Below, in pieces: positions 52,161 to 60,940 of a stretch of DNA of 64,000 nucleotides. The notes beneath the pieces were generated by a model. The model searched no databases and was not told the DNA's origin. It saw only the letters and a list, made by a program, of their open reading frames with translations. Within the stretch, counting starts at the first letter, position 1. The number at the start of each line of letters is the position of its first letter. The stretch is from an uncultured Clostridia bacterium (GTDB lineage: Bacteria > Bacillota > Clostridia > TANB77 > CAG-508): assembly GCA_947625835.1 (NCBI GenBank), contig CANQPY010000001.1, positions 51,981 through 115,980 on the forward strand, given 5' to 3'. Position numbers and translations under genes: made by a program.

Positions 52161-52703
52161 TTGAAACTTACTTATGATCTTATTAAAGAAAAAATTGATA
52201 AGGCGGTAGATATTATCAAAGATATTTACCCCTCGTTCCAATATAAGGGCTTTACAAAAGTAAGAATCAGTAAAGCCAGATCAAAATGGGGAAGTGTAAA
52301 ATATAATCGCATTACGGGCGATTTTGCTCTTACAATTAGCAATGTATTTGAAGATATTCAAAATGATGATAAAGCAAATGAAAAACTTTTAAATACGGTT
52401 GTGCATGAATTAATTCATACCATTCCCGGATGTATGAATCATGGGCCCAACTTCAAATACTATGCAGCACTTGTAAATAATAAATATCCCAAACTTAATA
52501 TCCAAAGATGTACATCCATGGGTCAATTTGGGATCCAGAAAACCAAAAAAGAGCCCTTATATATAGCCACTTGTAGTAAGTGTAGACGAAATTGGAAATA
52601 CTATCGAAAGCCCAAACTGTTTGATTATATATCCAAATGTAAGTGTCCTTACTGCACCACATATACATTATTTTTCTCCACAATTAAAGGTATAGCCATT
52701 TAA
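52161..52703 (+). CDS. SprT-like zinc metalloprotease
   Basis: 180 residues, TTG start behind GGGGTAAAG. VRISKARSKWGSVKY and TVVHELIHTIPGCMNHGPNFK give HExxH with the third His in NHGPNF. A C-terminal zinc ribbon (CSKCRRNW, CKCPYC) completes the SprT architecture. SprT/Spartan proteases cleave DNA-bound proteins; this role is inferred from the family. Confidence 0.82.
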   Translation: MKLTYDLIKEKIDKAVDIIKDIYPSFQYKGFTKVRISKARSKWGSVKYNRITGDFALTISNVFEDIQNDDKANEKLLNTVVHELIHTIPGCMNHGPNFKYYAALVNNKYPKLNIQRCTSMGQFGIQKTKKEPLYIATCSKCRRNWKYYRKPKLFDYISKCKCPYCTTYTLFFSTIKGIAI

Positions 52704-52714
52704 GAGGTGTTTAT

Positions 52715-53077
52715 ATGCCAGATATAAAATATATTAGTATTGACAAAATAGAAACAGTAACAGTTATGAGAGAAGAGGCTGAAACAACAATCACTACAAA
52801 TAGGGTAGATGATTACATTACAATATATAGTTCTGATAATGTAATGATTACAAAGATAGCCAAGGCAGCTCTTAATAACCCAGAGGGATGGCTGTGTTGG
52901 GAAGCGGGGAGAGATAGTAATAATAAGGTAAAGGGTTATTTTTTCAAAGCCCCTAAAAAGGCACTTTGTCTTAGAAGTGGCTCAAGGAAAGAAAGAGTAT
53001 TTACAGAGGAACAAAAAGAAGCAGCTAAATTAAGGTTAGTTGGTGCTCAAAGAGGTAGAAGAAGAAAGTTAGGGTAA
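52715..53077 (+). CDS. Hypothetical protein with basic tail
   Basis: 120 residues, GAGGTGTTTAT before ATG. The tail RGRRRKLG is strongly basic and may bind nucleic acid. No family recognised. Confidence 0.6.
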   Translation: MPDIKYISIDKIETVTVMREEAETTITTNRVDDYITIYSSDNVMITKIAKAALNNPEGWLCWEAGRDSNNKVKGYFFKAPKKALCLRSGSRKERVFTEEQKEAAKLRLVGAQRGRRRKLG

Positions 53078-53081
53078 TAAA

Positions 53082-53573
53082 ATGGGAAGAAAAAAGTCTA
53101 CTAAAAATAGTAAAAAATTCATTTCCACCTTTAATGATATTGAATTTGAAGTGTTTTCCGATTCTCCCAGTGAAGAAGAAACAGTCCCAGATATTGTCCC
53201 TTATTATATTCTTCAAGCAGCATTAGGTTGGAATGAATCTAATCCCCCCAGATTTACCAAAAATGGTCTTAAATTGTATAGTTATAGAAATAGACTTACC
53301 CCCATCAAAGATGAAAGAATAGAGAGAAATTTACAATATTTGCAAAATAGAAATCTTATAGAACCTATAGAAAGGGGGTACAAAGTTACCCCTCTTGGGG
53401 TTTCCACACTAGAGAAGAAATTTGGTGTAATTATTGTAAATGATGAAGTTAACTTTAGAAAGAGACAAGAATATAATTTAAAACTACTTAGGCAGTTGGA
53501 ATCAAAAGGAAAGCAATCAAATCAAACCACAGTAACTAAAAACAAAAAAGGACGCCCAAGAAAAACAAAATAA
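53082..53573 (+). CDS. Hypothetical protein with AT-hook-like tail
   Basis: 163 residues. A winged-helix-like middle (RNLQYLQNRNLIEPIERGYKVTPLG, 'GYKVTPLG' typical of winged helices) and a KKGRPRKTK tail with the GRP core. Predicted DNA-binding regulator, inferred from pattern. Confidence 0.6.
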   Translation: MGRKKSTKNSKKFISTFNDIEFEVFSDSPSEEETVPDIVPYYILQAALGWNESNPPRFTKNGLKLYSYRNRLTPIKDERIERNLQYLQNRNLIEPIERGYKVTPLGVSTLEKKFGVIIVNDEVNFRKRQEYNLKLLRQLESKGKQSNQTTVTKNKKGRPRKTK

Positions 53574-53587
53574 GAGAGGTAAATTCC

Positions 53588-54127
53588 ATGCCACAAAATG
53601 TACAAATGAGCAATATTATTGAGGATTGTATAGATTTTAAGGATGCGCATACTTATGTGAAGTGTATGTGTGGAGAAGAAATATTAGAGTTTAATTGCTT
53701 CCATGATAATGATGAAACTGGAAAAGATTTATTTAAATATTCTTTGGTTTATCATGGCCAATTGGATAAGAAAATCTTGAATACAGGGTATAATGATTTT
53801 GTGTTTAATGGCAAGAAAAACGTTGAGGTTTTCCTTACAATACTTAAAAACATCATAGATAAAAATGATACTGATTGTTACTCCATTTGTGATGCCCAGC
53901 TTCCCTCCAATTGTGTTAAGAAATACGGGCTTGGGGTGTTGGAGATCTATTGTGATGGTTGTACAATAGATTTTAGAAAATGGGTTGGTGAGAAATTTTA
54001 TAATAAAGCAAAGAAAAAAACAAAAAATAAATATTCCAAATGTGCTTGGGAAATATGTTTAACAAAAGATATGGTATCAAAGTTTGCAGAAAACATTATT
54101 AATATCCTTAAAGATAAAGAGGAATAA
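53588..54127 (+). CDS. Hypothetical protein
   Basis: 179 residues behind AGAGAGGTAAATTCC. CMCGEEILEFNCFHD near residue 28 and a basic KKKTKNKYSK. No family recognised. Confidence 0.6.
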   Translation: MPQNVQMSNIIEDCIDFKDAHTYVKCMCGEEILEFNCFHDNDETGKDLFKYSLVYHGQLDKKILNTGYNDFVFNGKKNVEVFLTILKNIIDKNDTDCYSICDAQLPSNCVKKYGLGVLEIYCDGCTIDFRKWVGEKFYNKAKKKTKNKYSKCAWEICLTKDMVSKFAENIINILKDKEE

Positions 54128-54129
54128 AA

Positions 54130-54297
54130 ATGAAAGCAAAATGCCATAAATGCAAATATTGTATTCGCTTAAACAATGACAGTTGGAATAATAATTGGGT
54201 GCTTTGCAATAGATATGATGAGGCCAGAGCACCCATTCGACAACCAACCTATTGTGCTTTATATAAGAAAAAGGAGAAAGCCAAATGCCAGACATAA
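54130..54297 (+). CDS. Small cysteine-rich protein
   Basis: 55 residues: CHKCKYC then two further Cys and a basic Lys-rich end. ATG behind GAGGAATAAAA. Overlaps the next gene by 13 nt. Confidence 0.52.
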   Translation: MKAKCHKCKYCIRLNNDSWNNNWVLCNRYDEARAPIRQPTYCALYKKKEKAKCQT

Positions 54298-54617
54298 CAA
54301 CAAATCCTGAAAATTCAACTTCATATAATACAAATACTACAAATAATACGGGGATTAGAGGTTGGGTTTGTCCCAGATGCGGAAGAGTAAATTCTCCCTA
54401 TATAAAACATTGCGATTGTAGTCCGCCCGAAAAATCAAATTACGATAGTGTAGATTACAGATATGATATCGATTGGGTTAAATCACCTACAGTTACAGTA
54501 CCAGATAAGATGGTATATACAGGTAATGCGTGCAAAAATTGCCCAACAAATCCAGCAAATGGTGGTGATGGAAACTGCAATTGTATTTTGGGAGATTATA
54601 ATAAAGTTACATGTTAA
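54285..54617 (+). CDS. Zinc-ribbon protein
   Basis: 110 residues: Asn/Thr-rich N-terminus, then WVCPRCGRVNSPYIKHCDC, a classic CX2C...CxC phage zinc ribbon, and CKNCPTNPAN..CNC at the end. Function unknown. Confidence 0.62.
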   Translation: MPDITTNPENSTSYNTNTTNNTGIRGWVCPRCGRVNSPYIKHCDCSPPEKSNYDSVDYRYDIDWVKSPTVTVPDKMVYTGNACKNCPTNPANGGDGNCNCILGDYNKVTC

Positions 54618-54624
54618 GAAGGTG

Positions 54625-54658
54625 AAGTCAACTATAAAAATTAGTTGACTTTTCTTTT
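54625..54658 (+). terminator. Terminator overlapping the next promoter
   Basis: AAGTCAACTA (54625-54634) pairs with TAGTTGACTT (54642-54651), 10 bp, then TTCTTTTA. Confidence 0.85.
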
Positions 54659-54673
54659 ACTTTGTTATATAAT
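54645..54673 (+). promoter_or_regulatory. Promoter of the TTGAT-N17-TATAAT family
   Basis: -35 TTGACT at 54645-54650, 17-nt spacer, -10 TATAAT at 54668-54673. Drives the Rnl1-type ligase unit. Confidence 0.8.
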
Positions 54674-54696
54674 AATGCAAGAGTGAGGTTAGTAAT

Positions 54697-54891
54697 ATGG
54701 AATATCCAATTTGTGAGAAAACTGAAATTTTTAACCCAACAGCAAATCTTAAAATGTTTGTTAGTTATTATGCAAGCGCATTTAAAAATAAACAGGACAG
54801 ATTAAATGCCCTTTTACATGATAACTATTGTAAGAAAATACTTGGAAATTTATATCAAGGAATGTATGAATATTTCGAAGAGGTAGAATAA
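54697..54891 (+). CDS. Hypothetical small protein
   Basis: 64 residues behind GTGAGGTTAG; overlaps the ligase gene by 1 nt (TAATGC). No family recognised. Confidence 0.55.
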   Translation: MEYPICEKTEIFNPTANLKMFVSYYASAFKNKQDRLNALLHDNYCKKILGNLYQGMYEYFEEVE

Positions 54892-56033
54892 TGCTTGAAA
54901 CAATCAAATTAATGGTGAATAATCCAGATAATTGGAGGGATATTCTTACTGGCGCTCCTTACCACCTTAGTTTGGATGAAGATGAGGACTATGTTCTTCT
55001 TAAATATAATCAAATTGGTAGCGATTTCAATCAAGAAATTTGCAAGGAATGTAGAGGTTTAATTATTAATACGCATACATTCACTCCAGTTGCTTTATCT
55101 TTTAAGAAGTTTTTCAACATTGAAGAGCAGTACGCAGATAATATTGATTGGGATTCTGTTAGTGTGCAAGAAAAAGTTGATGGTTCTAAAATCCTTGTTT
55201 GGTATGATAATATTTATAATAAATGGAGGATTAGTACTTCGGGTAAACTTAATGCAAGCGAAGCTGAAGTAAATTCCCCATTACTTTCAAAGCCTATTAG
55301 TTTTAAAGAACTATTTGAAATGGCCGTTTGGACTAATGGCTATACATTAGTGGAATTTTTTGGCTGTCTTAATTCCAACAAATGTTACACCTTTGAATTG
55401 GTTTCTCCTTATAATAAAGTAGTTGTGCCTTATGATACCACTAGAATTTACCTTATTGGTATGAGGGATGTAAATACATTTGAAGAGGAAGAACCTAATA
55501 TTCCTGGATCTAATATTTGGAAACCAGTTCATTACAATCTTTCCAACCTTGACGAGTGCAGAGCAGTATTGGAAAATATGGATTGGGATGAAGAAGGATT
55601 TGTTGCAGTAGATAAATATTGGCATAGGGTCAAGATTAAGAATAAGAAGTGGTTACAAGCACACTATCTTGCAAATAATGGAGTACAAAGTAAATCACGT
55701 ATTCTTGAAATCATTGAAAATAATGAACAAAATGAATTTTTGGCTTATTTTCCTGAATACCAAAAAAGATTTGCTGAACTTACTTGTTTGCTTGATTACT
55801 TTATTCAGCAATGTGTTGATGCTATTGAAGATGTTAAAGTCAATGGGCCCTATGAAAATAGAAAAGAACTTGCCTTATATGTAATGAAAAATCATAAAAG
55901 TGTTAGTTCTTTAATTTTTAATTATTATGATGAAAATACAGAAGAAAACCTTGATGTGTTTGTCCGTAATTGGTTTAGAAACTGTAGCTCAAGATTCAAA
56001 ATGAAAATCTTAGGTTTAAGAGAGGATGAGTAA
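54891..56033 (+). CDS. T4 Rnl1-type RNA ligase
   Basis: 380 residues, joins 5'-phosphate and 3'-OH RNA ends. Motif I is VQEKVDGSKILVWY (Lys near residue 97), TLVEFFG and CYTFELVSPYNKVV are motifs III/IIIa, EEGFVAVD motif IV and RVKIKNKKW motif V. The C-terminal ~110 residues are the Rnl1-specific helical domain. First of three RNA ligases here. Confidence 0.88.
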   Translation: MLETIKLMVNNPDNWRDILTGAPYHLSLDEDEDYVLLKYNQIGSDFNQEICKECRGLIINTHTFTPVALSFKKFFNIEEQYADNIDWDSVSVQEKVDGSKILVWYDNIYNKWRISTSGKLNASEAEVNSPLLSKPISFKELFEMAVWTNGYTLVEFFGCLNSNKCYTFELVSPYNKVVVPYDTTRIYLIGMRDVNTFEEEEPNIPGSNIWKPVHYNLSNLDECRAVLENMDWDEEGFVAVDKYWHRVKIKNKKWLQAHYLANNGVQSKSRILEIIENNEQNEFLAYFPEYQKRFAELTCLLDYFIQQCVDAIEDVKVNGPYENRKELALYVMKNHKSVSSLIFNYYDENTEENLDVFVRNWFRNCSSRFKMKILGLREDE

Positions 56034-56035
56034 TA

Positions 56036-56344
56036 ATGATGGTAGCATTGATTTGTATTATATGCTTAATAGAGTTATTTGGCTGTATTGGTGTATTTAT
56101 CTACACATTTTCTGATGGTATTCCCTGTAATACCCCTCTAGAATATTTTTATTATCTTATTGTGGAACCAATTGAGGAGTGGTATACAAGTTTCAATGTC
56201 GTAGGTACTATTATTATTTCTATAGCAGTGGGCCTTTTGTGTTTCCTGGGAATAGTGATTACTTTGGTAATCAACTATTGCATACTGCTTCCAATTTGGG
56301 CATTCTGCAAGTTGTTTGGATTATTGTTTGGAAGAAAATATTGA
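56036..56344 (+). CDS. Small membrane protein
   Basis: 102 residues with two hydrophobic spans (residues ~2-25 and ~55-85: IICLIELFGCIGVFIYTF; IISIAVGLLCFLGIVITLV). No signal peptidase site evident. 2 nt after the ligase. Function unknown. Confidence 0.6.
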   Translation: MMVALICIICLIELFGCIGVFIYTFSDGIPCNTPLEYFYYLIVEPIEEWYTSFNVVGTIIISIAVGLLCFLGIVITLVINYCILLPIWAFCKLFGLLFGRKY

Positions 56345-56359
56345 GAGAGGTAATAGCTA

Positions 56360-56698
56360 ATGAATAAGAAAAAAGAGATTGAGGAAGTATTTGATATTTT
56401 AGACAAGCACATTGCGTTAGAGCATAAGGCTTTTACTGACAATATTGTTGGTGAGTGGGACGCGGCGAAAGCGATTGTTGAAGCTGGTTACCGCAAAGCC
56501 GATGAAGTGCGAAAGGAAACGGCGAAAGAGATTTGGGAAGACCTGCTCGGAATAATAGTTGAAGGTTATCACAGACCGCAAGTCAATACGACAATAAGTT
56601 CGCCATTTATGAACGGCGAGAATTGTGCCTATAAGGTAGTCATAGTCCGCATGAAACAAGTATTGAAGGAAAAATACGGCGTAGAGGTGGACGAATGA
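56360..56698 (+). CDS. KEIEE-family hypothetical protein, copy 2
   Basis: 112 residues. KKEIEEVFDIL, AKAIVEAGYRKADEVRKETAKEI and terminal EVDE match the protein at 47483; the middle differs. GC-rich codons suggest transfer with its neighbour. Overlaps the next gene by 4 nt. Confidence 0.62.
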   Translation: MNKKKEIEEVFDILDKHIALEHKAFTDNIVGEWDAAKAIVEAGYRKADEVRKETAKEIWEDLLGIIVEGYHRPQVNTTISSPFMNGENCAYKVVIVRMKQVLKEKYGVEVDE

Positions 56699-56853
56699 CA
56701 AAGCAAGAATACAAAATGATTTTGAAACTCATCGACAACCATACTGTAACAGAAGAAGAAGGTTACTACTGTACAGAGAGAAAGCGTATGTACGAAAAGG
56801 ATATTGAACAGCTAAAACAAGATATAAAAGAGTTATTTGGGGAAGAAGAATGA
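56695..56853 (+). CDS. Hypothetical small protein
   Basis: 52 residues, charged helix; 4-nt ATGA overlaps at both ends support it. Confidence 0.5.
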   Translation: MTKQEYKMILKLIDNHTVTEEEGYYCTERKRMYEKDIEQLKQDIKELFGEEE

Positions 56854-57233
56854 ACAATTTTGATAATCTTACAGCAATGCAAGCTATCCCAACGCTTTAT
56901 CAGTATCTCTATTTGAAGCCAGGAATTAATGCAGTGGTCTTCAATCTTGGTGGTGGGGATACTGTGATGACCATGGATGAAAAGATGAACATTTGGTTTG
57001 AAGATCTTAACAAGGAGGGTATCCATGAAGGCTATCCCTATTGTAATAGAAACCTACAGGATATCCCTACAATTCTTCAAATTATTGATTTTTTAAAACA
57101 CGACCAAAGATATGTTCAAAAACGTGATGGTAATGGGACTCCTGTATTTGGTTCCAGATGGGCTGAGATCCTTTACACCATGGGCCTGCAAGAAACTTGG
57201 CAAGAGGTAAGAGAAGAAAAATATAATAAATAA
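56850..57233 (+). CDS. Hypothetical protein, frame continues beyond its TAA stop
   Basis: 127 residues, no known family. After the TAA at 57231-57233 the same frame stays open to 57497, giving another ~87 residues with no start codon of its own. GGGGAAGAA precedes the ATG. Confidence 0.6.
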   Translation: MNNFDNLTAMQAIPTLYQYLYLKPGINAVVFNLGGGDTVMTMDEKMNIWFEDLNKEGIHEGYPYCNRNLQDIPTILQIIDFLKHDQRYVQKRDGNGTPVFGSRWAEILYTMGLQETWQEVREEKYNK

Positions 57234-57497
57234 AAAGATGATGGTTTATATAAATGCGATTGCTGTAACAAATTTCCCCATGAATGTGGTAACAAAAGAA
57301 GTGCTACAGAGTATGATAAAATAAGACAAATAGTAGATAAGGAATATAGAGCATTTAATGTATCAAGTTATCTTGTACCAATTAGGGAAACAGGATATTT
57401 AAGGGCAGATTTACACCCGGCACAAATTATCTGGAAAATTCAAAGGGAATTGGCAAAAGCAGGTGGGTTTGAACTTATGAGGAGTAATTTCTGGTGA
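57234..57497 (+). pseudogene. In-frame continuation beyond TAA, no start codon
   Basis: 87 codons with protein-like composition: CDCCNKFPHECG (zinc-like), EYDKIRQIVDKEYRAF, VPIRETGYLRADLHPAQIIW. No ATG, GTG or TTG occurs near its beginning. It is likely the C-terminal part of the preceding gene severed by a nonsense mutation. Confidence 0.5.
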
Positions 57498-57504
57498 TGC
57501 TTAG

Positions 57505-57533
57505 TTGATTTTTTCTCTGTTTTACATTATAAT
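57505..57533 (+). promoter_or_regulatory. Promoter of the TTGAT-N17-TATAAT family
   Basis: -35 TTGATT at 57505-57510, 17-nt spacer, -10 TATAAT at 57528-57533. Confidence 0.8.
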
Positions 57534-57553
57534 AGGGGAAAAGAGGTGATAAA

Positions 57554-58039
57554 ATGGTTATCAGGGTTATGTCAAGAAAGGAAGCAAGCGATTTTAGTTT
57601 TACAAGATTTCAAGAAAGAACTATCATTATCTCAATTGCTTCTCTTAATGAATCTGATAACCTATTTGATAGAAACAACTCTAATCTTATTGATATTCTT
57701 TTTCTCAGATTTGATGGTGTAGAGTCTGATGAACCTAATCATATGATAAGAAGGGATGCTGAGAAAATTATCCAATTTATTGATAAACATATTGACCATA
57801 TAGATCAAATCATTGTTCATTGTGGTGCCGGAGTTAGTAGAAGTGCTGGAGTAGCAGCGGCGTTGATGTTAATTATCAATGGTGACGATAGCCCCATTTT
57901 TGACAACCCCAAATTCTGCCCTAATAGATGTTGTTACAGAGCAATGCTTAATACTTTCTTTGGCTCCTTTAATGAGGAAGAGATTGAAGAAAAATTTAAA
58001 CACAATATTGAAATTTGGTGCAAAGAAAATTTAAATTGA
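57554..58039 (+). CDS. Dual-specificity / tyrosine phosphatase-like protein
   Basis: 161 residues. IIVHCGAGVSRSAGVAAAL is the CX5R catalytic loop (HCGAGVSRS); DEPNHM upstream is in the position of the general-acid loop. Could dephosphorylate proteins or RNA 5' ends. RBS AGAGGTGATAAA. Confidence 0.8.
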   Translation: MVIRVMSRKEASDFSFTRFQERTIIISIASLNESDNLFDRNNSNLIDILFLRFDGVESDEPNHMIRRDAEKIIQFIDKHIDHIDQIIVHCGAGVSRSAGVAAALMLIINGDDSPIFDNPKFCPNRCCYRAMLNTFFGSFNEEEIEEKFKHNIEIWCKENLN

Positions 58040-58054
58040 AAAGAGAAATAGATA

Positions 58055-58237
58055 ATGAGAATGAGAGAAGATGAACTACATGAACCTAAAAAGACCTGGG
58101 TAACAGAAGCAAATGGCTGGTATAGGTGTTACAAAACATGCGTTATATGCAGTTTAAAAATGTTAGGTGAAATGGATTACAATTATTGCCCGAACTGTGG
58201 TGCAAGATTCAAAGAGGTTGGAAATGGTACTGATTGA
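58055..58237 (+). CDS. Small zinc-ribbon protein
   Basis: 60 residues with CYKTCVIC and CPNCGARF. Overlaps the folD start by 14 nt. Confidence 0.58.
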   Translation: MRMREDELHEPKKTWVTEANGWYRCYKTCVICSLKMLGEMDYNYCPNCGARFKEVGNGTD

Positions 58238-59063
58238 TGGGAAAGCAGTTGCTCAAAAAGTAAGAAATGAAGTAAAAGAAAACGTTCAAAAAGATAATTT
58301 TATTTATCCTCCTCACCTTGCTATTATTAGAGTAGGTGATGATCCAGCATCTGCTACATACGTGAAAAATAAAACAAAAGCAAGCCAAGAGGTGGGTATT
58401 GAAGTAGAAGATATCCACCTTACAGAATGCACCCAGGAAAGTCTTGAAAACCTCATTGAAAATCTCAATTATGAGGAAATAGTTGATGGTATTTTAGTGC
58501 AACTTCCTCTTCCTTCCTATTTTGATAGTGATAAAATTCTCAACTTAATTAATCCAAAAAAGGATGTTGATGGATTCACAGATATCAACATGGGCAAACT
58601 CTTTGCAAATAAGGAATGTACTGTAGCCTGTACACCTGCAGGTATTATGAGATTACTTGATGAATATAATATTGAGATTGAAGGTAAAAAGGTAGTTATT
58701 GTAGGTCGTTCCAACATTGTAGGGAAGCCCATGGCTGCTCTTATGCTTAATAGAAATGCCACCGTAACTATATGTCATTCTAAGACTAAAAACTTAAAAA
58801 AGGAATGTTTACAAGCGGATATTCTTATTGTTGCAATTGGTAGGCCCAAATTTATTACTGCTGATATGGTAAAAGAAGGTGCAGTAGTTATTGATGTTGG
58901 TATCAATAGAGATGAGAATAATAGACTTTGCGGCGATGTTGATTTTGAAAATGTTGCGCCTAAATGCTCCTTTATTACTCCTGTACCTGGAGGAGTAGGA
59001 CCAATGACAGTTGCAATGCTTATGAAAAATACATATGAGGCAATGAAGAAGAGGTATGAATAA
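58224..59063 (+). CDS. folD: Methylene-tetrahydrofolate dehydrogenase/cyclohydrolase
   Basis: 279 residues; interconverts methylene- and formyl-tetrahydrofolate with NADP. VGDDPASATYVKNKTKASQEVGI is FolD motif 1 (catalytic Lys), DGILVQLPLPSYFD, PKKDVDGF, CTPAGIMRLL, VVIVGRSNIVGKPMAALM (cofactor) and TPVPGGVGPMTVAMLM follow in order. Nearly complete agreement with bacterial FolD. ATG behind GAGGTTGGAA. Supplies the one-carbon donor for ThyA. Confidence 0.93.
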   Translation: MVLIDGKAVAQKVRNEVKENVQKDNFIYPPHLAIIRVGDDPASATYVKNKTKASQEVGIEVEDIHLTECTQESLENLIENLNYEEIVDGILVQLPLPSYFDSDKILNLINPKKDVDGFTDINMGKLFANKECTVACTPAGIMRLLDEYNIEIEGKKVVIVGRSNIVGKPMAALMLNRNATVTICHSKTKNLKKECLQADILIVAIGRPKFITADMVKEGAVVIDVGINRDENNRLCGDVDFENVAPKCSFITPVPGGVGPMTVAMLMKNTYEAMKKRYE

Positions 59064-59850
59064 TTTGAAAGAAGGGACACCTTACATGCTTAGAAGAGAT
59101 GGTAAGCTCTTCGAATGTAATATTAGGCATCCCTATATTAGACAGATAGAGCGAGGCTATACACCTCCAGAAGATTTATCCGATGAGCTTTGTAAATTGA
59201 CTATAGATAGTGTACTTAAAAGGGGCTTTAATAGTATTCTATGGCTTTACCAACATACTACAGATAAGGATATTAAACAGGATGTTAAAAATTTATTTGA
59301 AGTTTTAGAAGCCGCTGTAGGATTAGATAATAATTTAAAAAATAAGATTCAAGCTATAATTAGTACAAGTAATAAAACCTATAAAACATATGACCATGTA
59401 TTACAAGAAATTGTAGCCATGATTTTTAAACTCAACGATGCTCTAAATGATGAGTTCCTTCGTATTAGAATATCTTCTCCATACTGGAAAGGAGAAGGAA
59501 ATTCGATTTATTTTAGAGTTAGTTCTACAGGTTTCAATTGGTTTCCTGTTATTTGGAAATTAATTTACAATAATAGGCAGTTTATAGATAATGTCAATAT
59601 TGTAACAGATATTGTAGCTTTAGGCCAAGAAAAATATTATAATCACAAAGGCAATATTATTAAGGATATGCCTGTTGATGAGTTTTTAGAATTGCCAGGA
59701 AACCCAATAGTTGAGGAATATCTTCCTGTTAAATTATTGGGTAGAAGTAATCCCATTATGTGGAAAAAAGCCTACCCAAGCACTGCACATGAATTGTTTT
59801 TAGATTTGAGGGAAGCTTTTATAGACCAATTTTTTGTTGAGGTTGAATAA
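59056..59850 (+). CDS. Family C protein, copy 3
   Basis: 264 residues. Shared blocks with 14655 and 49535: GTPYMLRRDGKLFE, LNDEFLRIRISSPY, SIYFRVSSTGFNWFPVIWKLIY, IVTDIVALGQEKYY, PGNPIVEEYL. The TTG at 59065 is better spaced from GAGG than the ATG at 59056, so the start may be 59065. Function unknown. Confidence 0.66.
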   Translation: MNNLKEGTPYMLRRDGKLFECNIRHPYIRQIERGYTPPEDLSDELCKLTIDSVLKRGFNSILWLYQHTTDKDIKQDVKNLFEVLEAAVGLDNNLKNKIQAIISTSNKTYKTYDHVLQEIVAMIFKLNDALNDEFLRIRISSPYWKGEGNSIYFRVSSTGFNWFPVIWKLIYNNRQFIDNVNIVTDIVALGQEKYYNHKGNIIKDMPVDEFLELPGNPIVEEYLPVKLLGRSNPIMWKKAYPSTAHELFLDLREAFIDQFFVEVE

Positions 59851-59851
59851 A

Positions 59852-60931
59852 ATGGAAGATTTAAAGATATTTACTGACAATGTAGATCCAGCTACTATGT
59901 CTCAACTACATGAAATGAGAAAATCTGGGCTATTTGAACATATAAGAATTATGCCTGATGTCCATGCAGGAAAGGACTCTGTAGTCGGGTTTACTACTAA
60001 TTTTAAGGATAGAATTTCTCCCTTTACTATTGGTACAGACATTGGCTGCGGCATGTATGTTGTCTACCTTGGGAAAGTAGATATTGATCTTCCAAGGCTG
60101 GATGCTATTATTAGAAATTATATTCCCAGCGGTAAACATGTTGGGGACCGTAGTAAAGAACTTAACAAACTCCTAAAACAGCTTGACTGTTATAAAGAGT
60201 TAAAGCATATTGATGAGCTTCAATCCTCCCTTGGTACATTAGGAGGAGGTAACCATTTCATTGAAGTTGATCAAGACGAGAATGGTTATAAATATCTTGT
60301 TATTCATACAGGCAGTAGAAATCTTGGGAAACAGGTAGCTCAAGTTTACCAGTATATTGCACTTAGAAGGAAAAAATTAAAGGAGCTTGATCCTGGAACT
60401 CCTGACTACTTATGTTATCTTGAAAATACCCATATGTTCCATTATCTCTTTGATTGTCAACTTTGCAACCAATTTGCAAAAATGAATAGAGAAGCAATTG
60501 CAGAGACTATTATCAGGATGATGAAACTAAACCCAGAAGGTGCCTTTGATTGTCCCCATAATTATGTTGCAGATGGTATAATTAGAAAAGGTGCTGTAGC
60601 TGCAAATAAAGGGGAGGATGTGATCATTCCTCTTAATATGAGAGATGGTGCAATCATAGGTGCAGGGCTTGGTAATGAGAATTGGAATTACTCTGCACCT
60701 CATGGTGCAGGAAGAATCATGAGTAGAAGTGAAGCCAAGAAAAATATTTCCTTAGAAGATTATAAGAAATCCATGGAGGGTATTTATTCATCTTCTGTAA
60801 GCGTAAGTACAATTGATGAATCTCCATTTGCTTATAAACCACCTCAAGAAATTATAGACAGGATAGAGCCTACTATATCAGTGTGGAGAATTATCAAACC
60901 AATTTATAATTTCAAAAGTGGAAGAGATTAA
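59852..60931 (+). CDS. rtcB: RtcB-type RNA ligase
   Basis: 359 residues. RIMPDVHAGKDSVVGFTT, GTDIGCGMYVV, LGGGNHFIEVD, HTGSRNLGKQVAQVYQ, MRDGAIIGAGLGNENWNYSAPHGAGRIMSRSEAK cover the RtcB metal and GMP sites, including the guanylated His in HGAGR. Joins 2',3'-cyclic or 3'-phosphate to 5'-OH RNA, complementary to the Rnl1-type enzyme at 54891. ATG behind GAGGTTGAATAAA. Confidence 0.92.
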   Translation: MEDLKIFTDNVDPATMSQLHEMRKSGLFEHIRIMPDVHAGKDSVVGFTTNFKDRISPFTIGTDIGCGMYVVYLGKVDIDLPRLDAIIRNYIPSGKHVGDRSKELNKLLKQLDCYKELKHIDELQSSLGTLGGGNHFIEVDQDENGYKYLVIHTGSRNLGKQVAQVYQYIALRRKKLKELDPGTPDYLCYLENTHMFHYLFDCQLCNQFAKMNREAIAETIIRMMKLNPEGAFDCPHNYVADGIIRKGAVAANKGEDVIIPLNMRDGAIIGAGLGNENWNYSAPHGAGRIMSRSEAKKNISLEDYKKSMEGIYSSSVSVSTIDESPFAYKPPQEIIDRIEPTISVWRIIKPIYNFKSGRD

Positions 60932-60940
60932 CGTTTTTAG

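Noticed and set aside
54463..54648. 61-codon frame overlapping the zinc-ribbon gene at 54285
   Set aside because: It overlaps a zinc-ribbon gene and the terminator, with no ribosome site.
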